Shown here in pieces: positions 54,686 to 64,000 of a stretch of 64,000 bases of DNA; within the stretch, counting starts at the first letter, position 1; each line of letters opens with the position of its first letter. A program made the translations under genes and the position numbers. Under the pieces are notes generated by a model. The model was not told where the DNA came from. It searched no databases and was given only the letters and a program-made list of their open reading frames with translations. The stretch comes from Auriscalpium vulgare (Eukaryota; Basidiomycota; Agaricomycetes; Russulales; Auriscalpiaceae): contig JAHBBC010000030.1 of NCBI GenBank assembly GCA_019915015.1, positions 62,001 through 126,000 of the forward strand, in the 5' to 3' direction.

Positions 54686-56764
54686 ATGCCGTCCACAGAA
54701 ACCAACAAGGCGCACGCCCGCCGCCGCGCCGCCAGTACGCACAAGCACCAGACCAAGCCATACGCCCGCGAGCCCTCCCGCTCGTGCTCAGCATCTTCCG
54801 ACCCCAGCAGCTACTCGAGCGACTCGCCTTCCTCCGGCTCTGCCAGCCCCGACGACTCGCTCACGCTGCTCTACCCCGCTGACAACCCCCGCCTCTCTAC
54901 GCCCCACGCCTCGCCTGCCCGCCCGCTCTCCCCACCCGCCGATCTTCCAGGCTTCCCGACGTTCGCGCAGTACAAGCGCATCGAGACCACGTACCTCGCG
55001 TCGCTGTCCGAGCGCAAGCAGTTCAAGGCCCTCATCTCGCAGGACCTGTTCGACCGCATCTGGGACGTGCTGCACGGCGCCGGCGGGACAGCTCTCGCGG
55101 GCACAACCGCACAGTTCCGCTTCTGGGTGCGCAAGATGTTCGAGCTGAGCTACCCACAGACGGCATTTGCGCAGCCGCACGACGCCACGCCCCCGCGCCA
55201 GGTCATCGTGCACGACAGCCGCCCCGTCGCCGTCAAGGAGCAACTGTACGAGATTCTGTGCTACTGTCACGGCCAGTGCGGGCACGGCGGGCGCGACAAG
55301 ACGTGCGGGGCAATTCGCGCGCTCTACTCGTGGGTCCCGAAGGAGCTCACGGCCCAGTTCGTCAAGGCGTGCCCGACTTGCACGCTCAAGCGCAGCGGCA
55401 ACCCCGAGCTCGTCAACAACCTCATCCAGGATCGGATCTCGCTGAGTCTGGCCGCCAAGTCCCAGTCGGAGGAGAACAGCCCTTCTCTGGAAGACTACTT
55501 AGGGGTGGCGCACTTTGGCTTTGGCCTGAACGACCCTGCTCCTGCGCCCGTGCAGCTCGAACTCTCACACTTTGAGCTCCCGTCTCCGAATGTCAAGGAT
55601 GCCTCGTTCGCCGCGCTAAAGTGCTCTCCGGAGGTGATCGCCAGCTACTCTACCCGCCTGATCATCGATCGCCCGTCTGCGCAGGACCTGTCGCCCCCTC
55701 TGCGTGATACGCGCCCGCTCGAACGCATTTCCGCTGACCTCGGCTACACCTCGCGTGGCACGGTCCCGCTGTCCCAGAGCTTGAACCTTGCGTCTCCGAC
55801 GGACCTCGACGCTCGCCCATGCTACACGATAGACTTCTTGCCCGACGGGATGCAGTATAGCATGGGTTCCCCGGGGTCGCCGTATAGCCCTGACCGGGTG
55901 CAACTCCCGTCAATCCGCGAGCTCGAGCTTGATCTCCCGCCGGGCCCGCACCCTCGCTTCATCCGCGGCCAGTCGCACCTCGTCAACGGCCTCGCGCTTG
56001 GCCTGAGTCTGCCGAATGACGCCGGCGTCAAGCTTGCCCCTGTGCAGTCGCCGCCCTTCCCGATGCAGTCGTCGCGTCACAGCGCAGGCCCCAGCACAGA
56101 CGACCTGCTCGATCAACACCACGAGACGTCGCCGGAGCGCGAGGCCTCGGACAACCTGGACGTCGACCCGAAGCTGCTCTCGAAACACGCAACGCTCTCC
56201 ACCTCGCGGCTGCTCGCCGACGCAGCGCAGATGCGCACAACGGTCGACGGTGTGCTCGCAAAGCGCGCGGCTGAACAGGATGAACAGGAGGCGGCCAAGG
56301 ACAACGCTGCGCGCGATGCCCTCGCGGAGTCTCCCTCCTTGCGCACCGCGCACCGCACGAGCCCCAGCCCGCCGCTCTCGCGCTCGCTCCGCCGCGCGAA
56401 TGCGCCGACGCACCTCAATCTCACTCTTAACACCAATCCCGACGTGTTCCTCTTCCGCAGCGGCGCAGCAAGCCCGTTGGCGCCGTCGCCGCTCAGCGCG
56501 CTCACCTATGCATCCTCCGTGTCCGGCGAGCCATCGCCCCTCACGCCCGCGTACAAGCCGGGCGTGCACGGCGCGGCCCTCTGCGCGGGGGCGGGCGCGC
56601 TCGCGCTAGGCGCGGACGTGGATGGTAGCGCGCTCGGGCCGCAGGGGTGGAACCCGTGTCGGGAGTGGCTGCATGAGGGAGCGTTCGAGGACGTCGAGCT
56701 GGCAGTGGGCGCGGAGGGCAAGCGCGGTACGGTCAGCGAGCGGGACATTACGGAAGCAGCGTAA
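54686..56764 (+). CDS. Host protein with integrase-type HHCC zinc-binding domain
   Basis: A 692-residue single-exon protein. Residues about 20-85 are Ser/Pro-rich. Residues about 90-185 hold a helical part (FPTFAQYKRIETTYLASLSE, FDRIWDVLHGAGG, FRFWVRKMFELSYP). Near 188-235 lies HGQCGHGG..CPTC, a HX4HX28CX2C finger like the N-terminal zinc domain of Ty3/gypsy integrases, with the usual RDKT..AIRALYSWVPKEL helix. No D-D-E catalytic core follows; the C-terminal 450 residues are low-complexity and end with a short acidic region. No LTR or other retroelement part flanks it, and codon usage resembles the neighbours. It may be a domesticated integrase fragment. The chosen ATG has a TTG-ATG-CCG context; an upstream in-frame ATG (54503) cannot be excluded. 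Confidence 0.75.
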   Translation: MPSTETNKAHARRRAASTHKHQTKPYAREPSRSCSASSDPSSYSSDSPSSGSASPDDSLTLLYPADNPRLSTPHASPARPLSPPADLPGFPTFAQYKRIETTYLASLSERKQFKALISQDLFDRIWDVLHGAGGTALAGTTAQFRFWVRKMFELSYPQTAFAQPHDATPPRQVIVHDSRPVAVKEQLYEILCYCHGQCGHGGRDKTCGAIRALYSWVPKELTAQFVKACPTCTLKRSGNPELVNNLIQDRISLSLAAKSQSEENSPSLEDYLGVAHFGFGLNDPAPAPVQLELSHFELPSPNVKDASFAALKCSPEVIASYSTRLIIDRPSAQDLSPPLRDTRPLERISADLGYTSRGTVPLSQSLNLASPTDLDARPCYTIDFLPDGMQYSMGSPGSPYSPDRVQLPSIRELELDLPPGPHPRFIRGQSHLVNGLALGLSLPNDAGVKLAPVQSPPFPMQSSRHSAGPSTDDLLDQHHETSPEREASDNLDVDPKLLSKHATLSTSRLLADAAQMRTTVDGVLAKRAAEQDEQEAAKDNAARDALAESPSLRTAHRTSPSPPLSRSLRRANAPTHLNLTLNTNPDVFLFRSGAASPLAPSPLSALTYASSVSGEPSPLTPAYKPGVHGAALCAGAGALALGADVDGSALGPQGWNPCREWLHEGAFEDVELAVGAEGKRGTVSERDITEAA

Positions 56765-58043
56765 GCGCGACGGGCTCAGAGGTGTTTTTATGTTAGATAT
56801 CTGGTTTGTGCGTGTGATAGGGTATTGAAGAGCCTCGGCATATTCTCTGCGCAATGAGCGTAGTTGTACGTGTGCGCGAGGTTTTATTGATGTGGTGCAA
56901 GGGGTCGACGGAGGAAAACCCCGTAAGTTTGTGGAATGAGTCTCGTGCGGACACTGTTATCGATGCCCAACTGGCCGCACGGCGGCAGTGAGTATTCCAC
57001 AGCGCTCAGATGACACCGAGCGTGTCCAACGAACGTTACAGGGCGGCGATGACATGCTGTATCGGCGACCCATAGACTGCGAGTGTGGTCAGCGGGAGAA
57101 CCTGCTACCAATCAGTGTGAGAGCTAGGTTTTCCGGAGCGATTCGATTCGAGTCTTCTCAGAGAAAATAGCACTTCTTCGACCTAGATTCTGTCCAGCAC
57201 AGATCTAGCCAGTCGTGCGAAGTGCGCGACCCAACTAGCCGGTCGATAGGTAAGAGGAACGAGCACCGCCCACGACTTGCAAAGTTTGCTGCTGATCTCT
57301 CAGCCGCCTCCGCGCGCGCTCCGCTGCACACGTTCGTCTGGCTGCGATTGGGCCAACAGATAGCTGTCGCCACCTCTAGCGCTTGGTGCCTACGACCGCC
57401 TCGATTCAATCCAATCGCACGCAATCGCAACCACGCCTGGAGTCAAAGGAAGTGCCTAGACACTTCTGCTCCTCACAAATGAACGGTCCGGCGGCATGCT
57501 AGGCTCCAGACCCAGGACGCGGACGGATCACGCTCACGCCCGCCGCCCACGCCGAAAGTCCGAGGGCGGTGACGGGCACCGTAGCGCGCTGCCCCAGAGC
57601 CGGCCGTCGACGTGCGCTGTCTCAGCAGCGGGCGACGCGTGTGTCAGGGAAGCCCCGGCCGATGCGGGCTGACTTTGCTGTGCATGGTTTGCAAGCGCGG
57701 CACGGGTGCGACGCGAGCTGAGGATGGTTCCGAGTATGCAGGAGCGCGCACGATGGCTGCGAGTGTGGGCAGAGGCGTCGGGGACTGGCCTGGACGGCGT
57801 TGGTGGCCTACGGGGGATGTGTGCGCACTGGACGGGGAAAGCATGGGACAAACCGGACGGAGGAAAGGCGCGGCTCCGTCTCGAACCAGCGCGCCCAGCG
57901 GGAGACTCAGAGGCCATGACGTCTTCCTATTGGCTCTCCCAGCCTCAATCTCCGATCAGCCAGCGATTATCTGCGCATATATAAACACCCCATCCGCCTC
58001 CATCGCCCCTTCGTCTGTCCCGTCATCTACATCTTCATTCAAA
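56765..58043. other. Intergenic 1.3 kb, gpd promoter region
   Basis: The right end is the promoter of gpd. Frames such as 57612-58268 on the plus strand run through the promoter and first introns of gpd and are not taken as genes. Nothing else recognised. Confidence 0.55.
57978..57985 (+). promoter_or_regulatory. TATA box and CT-rich leader of gpd
   Basis: TATATAAA lies 59-66 bases before the gpd start codon and is followed by a CT-rich stretch (about 57988-58038) and the context CAAAATGG. This TATA plus CT-box arrangement is typical of highly expressed basidiomycete genes. Confidence 0.8.
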
Positions 58044-59450
<1,407 letters not shown>

Positions 59451-60276
59451 ATACGGTTCGCCCTCCCGTGCCTTTCGAAGGAAGAGAAGCTGTATCATAC
59501 TGTGCGCTGACGCTATGCGCCGAGAGAGGCGTGTGTCTGCTGTGGGCGATAGACGATCGACAAAGAAGTTTTGTAACGTGTTCTATCAGTTGACCGTGGA
59601 AAAGAGATGAAGAAATGAAGTTGTTCTGCTACTTACTGCATCGAGTTCACGAAGCCAGCGTCTTGTCGGTTTATGTAAGGTGAAATATTCGTTTGTGGCT
59701 GTGCAGGAGCGACACGAACTTTGACTCACCTACTCTATAACCAAGCAAGCTGTGCAGTATAGGCAAATATCCGCCTACGGTGAGGGAACGACCATCTCTT
59801 GAAGCGATACACAACTCTGATTTGACAGGTGCAGGTCGCTGCGGGGAAATACATGTGAATTCTATCCTGTGTCTCGGGCCCCTGTGAATGAAGCACTGCA
59901 CCTCTTGATTTCCTACGTACTCTGCACAGTTCTGGATCGCTTCTCAAGCGGCCGCGCAGATGCGCCCAAAGTTCCTTTCGCCCTCCGACATCACTGCATG
60001 TGCTTGTCGCCTCATTATGTGGTACGTATATGGGATTTTTCGGAATAGTCTCTCATAACTTCAACGTCAACCTAGCCTTCGATTAATTCTAGACGCACCA
60101 ATGCTTCCGACTTCGGAGGCCAGCGCTCTGTCATGTGTGCAGTTGCTATGCATCGGTGCTGTAATGGAACCAGCCCAGTCGGATAACTACTTATCAGCAG
60201 CAGCCAGTGTCCAGAGAGAGCCTCGCAAACGACCCGCCGCGTCGCTGCTCGAACGTAGCTGCCATCTGTGCCAAAG
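59451..60276. other. Intergenic
   Basis: This 826-base stretch holds the gpd 3' end and the upstream region of MLKL-like copy C. No gene, RNA or repeat recognised. Confidence 0.55.
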
Positions 60277-63125
60277 ATGCCCCTCAGCTTCCTAGAGTGC
60301 ATGGGCTTGCATTCCTCCACTACATTGTCACGTTCTTCGACGCCTACCGCGGAATCTTCCAAGGTCATCGCATTCCGCCAGAAACGTACACCTGCAGTTG
60401 CCACACTCCCTGACTGCACCTCGCTCGACTGGATTATCACACTCGCAGAGCTCGCATGCGATGTTTCCAACGTGCTGCAGTCAACGCCAGCCGCCGCAGC
60501 CGCCGCTCTACTCATGGCCGTACTTAAGGCCGTTGCGGTGAGCGCCGAGACTTTCGACTTTTGCTGCGTGTTTGTCCTGATGTGCCTGTTCAATCAGGCT
60601 GTGAAGGTTGGCCAAGAGCGATGTTTGCGCATCACTAAGCGCGCCACACAGGCGCTGTCCCAGCTCGGGGCGCAGATGGAAGGAAAGTGGGACTCTGCAC
60701 CCCAGAGTCTACTGGACAACATATATGCGCTAGAAAGGTGCGATTCAACGGTTGTGCTCTCCCATAGTGATCTCTGATTCTTTGTCACCTTAGCACTTTG
60801 AGCGGAATACAGGACTCCATGTGCCGCATCTCGCAGGCGAACTGGCGCAAGCGGCTGCTGTCGAGAGCTCAGATCGACGACATGCTACAGCAGTGTGAGG
60901 TGGGTCTGCACGATGCGCTGCAAGGGTTTCAGGTCCGTCGCCTCTTTTGCGTCAAGTACGCATGCTGACACAAGGCTCAGTTCACGTCGCTGATACAGAT
61001 CCATTATGCTGTCGGGACTCAGTGTCACGACGGTTGTGTGTTCAATGGAGGTCACGCAATTGCAACACCTTCTGCCGGTGTCCGCTCCCTTGCACCAGCT
61101 CAATCCATGAACACATCCAATGAGTTCGACGACTTTCTCGCGACTCTTCGAGAGCCGGAGGATGTCTTGGGCGTGTGTCCTCTCATGGTGCCCTGACTGA
61201 CCATCGCTGACCGACCGCGTAGTTTCGCCGATACCACCCGTCGGAAGTCATTCTATCCAAGGTCCATGTATGGCAGGGTGGATGGTTTTCGGAGCTATCA
61301 GACGCCAACCTCAACGGGAGAAAAGTCGTCGTAAAGGGATACACCTTCATTCGGGAAGACGCCCTCAAGGTAAACAGAAATTTAGCTGTCTATAGAAATC
61401 TGATGACTGATTCCCGTGAAAGCAATGGTATCAGGATATCAAGCGCCTCCGAAATTTATAGTGCGTGGTCCAATATGCGTTGACCTAGAACTGATTTGTT
61501 TTCGGTCAGCAGCCACCCACGCTTTCCTCAACTTCTGGGCTATTCAAGTTGCAAGACACCTACGCCTTTCATCGTCATATCCTACGGTTCACCTGTCTCA
61601 TGCACTTTAGACTTTCCGGAGCTGATTGGCCCGACAGCACCCAAGCAAGACATCATGTCGTATCTGCAGACGTGGTGGACGCCGCAAATATCGGAGGTGG
61701 AAGGCACGTTGGCAATTTTGAGAGCAGTAAGCCAGCATCCGAAATTGTCAGCGAATTGAAAGTATACTGAGTTCTGTTTATGAGTACCGAGATATGGCTG
61801 TGAGCCGTTCCTGCTGTCTTGCGAATCCCAAGCGCTCACGCCGAGGGGGATCCACAAGGAAGCTGTGCTCTACGCTCAGCAACAGCTGTCTCTAGATCAG
61901 CAAGGAACGAAGGAATTTATCCGAGTAGGCCTCCGTCACAGCAGTGTTGGTCCGTGCTGATTTAACAGCTTCAGGACGCTACTTATGCTGTCGATCATAA
62001 TCACAACCTAGTCCTCGGCCTTCCAGTTCAAGTCAACGACAATCTTTCAGAACGTTGGACAAATATCGTCGGTGACGCCTATCTGCCAATGACCATACTC
62101 TATCAGTATATGACGGTCAGCACATTATCACTCGTCTTGATCGTCAGTTTGCCAACACCCATTATTCTCAGTTCCTGGAGCGTGCGTTATGGCAACAAGA
62201 CATCACCCGTATATGCGCAAGTTGGTCACTGGCGCTTTCATACTTCATTGCTTATGTCTGCCCTGTAGCTTGAAAAAGCCATTCACATTGCTAGGATGAG
62301 CGCCTTCAATTTAGACCTCCGACTCAGTGACCTGCGACTTCCTGAGAAGGTCGACCGTGCACTTGATCATGGCGGCGCCTCCTTGGCTTCGCAGCCGAAC
62401 AGAGCAGCCCATGCTGACGCAGATCAAGTATCCAGACTATGTCAATGCGGCTCATATTCCTTTGCTTGCAACTCCACTGTCGGAGACATTGGTATCGGCG
62501 GCCCAGGTACCCACCAACCGTTCGCTGTGGTGGGGAATATTTTCGCACTTGACCCGGAGGCGCATTCATGTCTCACAATGGAGATTTTCGACGATGCGCT
62601 GCAGCGTTGGCATGGGAGCGAGCATCCTGCCTCCGACGCGTGGATCACCCGGTATGACCTGACCTGCCTGACGGGACCGTTTTTTGGTGCTGATCACTTT
62701 ATGAACAACAGCCGGGATCTGCACTTCGGTTTACATAGCCTGCGGGACTATGAAAAGGCGGCGGTTCGCGATGTCTACCTCTCTCCCTTCGACAAGGCGT
62801 CGGCGTACTTTGTCAAGTGGGCCAAGCCGCTCGCGCAGGGGCTGCGTGTGCACCCAATGGATTTGAAAATGAGTAAATATTATCAATCGAGTCCTGCTGC
62901 ACCTAGAATATGACATGGGCTCATTTTTCTTTTAGTCGTAATTTTGGGCGGTCCTCGGCCCACCATGGAGGCGCCCATGAACAACTCAGATACAACCCGC
63001 GCGGCGTTGATCCCTGTGTTGCAAGTATACCCACTTTCTCATTGTGCTTTGTGTGACCTGATGTTGTCTCCGTTGCCTTTGACCAGTCAAGTTGGATATT
63101 TGCAACTGAAGAATTAGCCGACTAA
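60277..63125 (+). pseudogene. MLKL-like bundle/pseudokinase-like protein, copy C (probably disrupted)
   Basis: This is the third paralogue, with the same exon order as copy B. Exons 60277-60537, 60598-60737, 60794-60932, 60981-61172, 61223-61369, 61423-61460, 61513-61586, 61638-61726, 61785-61799, 61859-61924 and 61975-62115 read without stops. They contain the bundle (LDWIITLAELACDVSNVL, VKVGQERCLRITKRA) and the kinase-like part (VVVKGYT, YHPRFPQLLGYS, PFIVIS, YRDMA). The next exon, 62172-62220, is 49 bases where B has 54, so joining it to the following exon gives an early stop; no other donor I tried repairs this. Downstream exons (62279-62651, 62712-62872, 62936-63024, 63087-63125) stay open and end SSWIFATEELAD. 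It has the intron 61370-61422 that B lacks. The product may be a truncated bundle-plus-kinase-like protein. Confidence 0.72.
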
Positions 63126-63799
63126 ATATGTTTGAATTGGTCATTTTCCCCGTCGACGCTTTGTATATCATTCTTCTGCCCAGACTCTCACGTCCTACCA
63201 TAGCAGTACTGCCTCCCAGCCTATGCAGGACGTCCATCGCATGGGATCAACACTGAGTACTTCTTGAGGAGTGGTTCGACGGACGTTCAAGGCCAAACCT
63301 CCTACCCAGCTGCTACCTCAACAATCAGGTCGAGGTGGTGTTGACCTGCGCGGTTGAGCCATACAAGCAGGAGGAGGCTCTAAGACACGGGCTTCGCCGG
63401 CCGTATGCATCTTCATAGACAGATATTATACCCCGCAATTACATTGATACAGAGTCCAGACATTCCCGCTTGCTCCGGTGGTAGCTGTAGCTATATCATC
63501 AGTAATCTACTGGCGGGAGGCGGTCGTCAACGTGCCACGTGTCGTAGTAACTACATATAAGTCATGAACGAAACATGGAAACAGCGGCAGAAGGTAAGGG
63601 ACGGAGTGAGGCAGGAAAGAGGATGACAATTGACACCAAGGCGGGCGCAAGGTAGGATATATAAGTAACGCAGCCGGACACAACGAAGAGCAGCCGTTGG
63701 TGGTTGGTGATTTGGGGGAACATAACCAAGAGGAGAGGGAGGAAGCGGAGCAGATGGAGGCAGGTGGCGCGGAGTGAGTTTGGCCGGGACACAGGGCAT
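63126..63799. other. Intergenic, convergent tails
   Basis: These 674 bases lie between copy C (plus) and the PAK-like kinase (minus). No gene or RNA recognised. Confidence 0.55.
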
Positions 63800-64000
63800 C
63801 TACGACGACTGCTTGTTCGTCCTGAACCGGAGCAACGGTGCCAGACCAGAGAGTGCACACGCCTTCTTGAGAAATTCGTGCTACAGGGACGGGCATTCCA
63901 TCAGATGATAGGCTTTTGGAGATACACCATTGACAGCGCACCTCCATGAGTTCGTTCGCCGTTGCTCGGCTCTTGACGTCCACGCACAAGCACACGCTCA
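63800..64000 (-). CDS. PAK/Ste20-family kinase, C-terminal end (truncated by window edge)
   Basis: Only the last exons are in the window: coding to 63942, an intron 63941-63881 (GTGCGC..TAG), and the last exon 63880-63800 ending in TAG. The protein reads CLCVDVKSRATANELMEHEF, then LKKACALSGLAPLLRFR to the stop. This is the end of the catalytic domain (subdomain XI, with the conserved Arg in KSRATA) and the short tail seen in Ste20/PAK kinases, where LxxLAPLL is typical. The rest lies beyond position 64000, so Ste20 and Cla4 types cannot be told apart. Confidence 0.82.

Overview
The window looks like nuclear DNA of a GC-rich, intron-dense fungus, most probably an Agaricomycete (mushroom or wood-decay basidiomycete). 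Genes carry many introns of about 45-70 bases with GT..AG ends and CTNAY-like branch sites. The gene content is fungal: LHS1/GRP170, ADE13, HEM4, CTP1, a KIN4-type kinase, ISH1, gpd and a UNC-13 protein. A basidiomycete-style family with an MLKL-like N-terminal helical bundle, a chromovirus and a Ngaro/PAT-type tyrosine-recombinase retrotransposon are also present. I rebuilt exon-intron structures by hand; for most genes the summed exon length is divisible by three, which is the main internal check on them.

Layout. 1-1927: 3' part of a GMC oxidoreductase. 2158-7053 (-): 16-exon UNC-13/Munc13 protein. 7446-10308: first copy (A, broken) of a three-member MLKL-like family. 10612-11943 (-) CTP1 and 12134-13135 (+) HEM4 share a 190-base promoter. 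13516-16332: second copy (B, intact, 669 aa). 17030-20688 (-): KIN4-like kinase. 22394-22710: COX8. 23035-24649 (-): ISH1-like protein. 25206-37833: two retroelements placed side by side, a 7.5 kb rearranged chromovirus and a 5.1 kb Ngaro-like element. 37888-38780: one-TM protein. 40917-42863: three-finger CCCH protein. 43461-46152 (-): APC-family permease. 47255-50001 (-) LHS1 and 50240-52107 (+) ADE13 are divergent. 52479-53423 (-): four-TM protein. 54243-54341: tRNA-Lys(CTT) with an intron. 54686-56764: host gene with an integrase-type HHCC zinc finger. 58044-59450: gpd. 60277-63125: third MLKL-like copy (C, broken). 63800-64000 (-): 3' end of a PAK/Ste20 kinase.

The genes are mostly housekeeping genes and do not form a cluster. 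The element most worth attention is the dispersed MLKL-like family: an N-terminal bundle, then a segment that reads like a protein kinase which kept the VAIK lysine but lost HRD and DFG, then a conserved C-terminal region of unknown nature. That bundle-plus-pseudokinase order is the architecture of the necroptosis executioner MLKL. The second item is the history of the chromovirus, which carries forward and inverted copies of its own integrase, a duplicated gag/protease piece and a short tRNA-half-like insertion.
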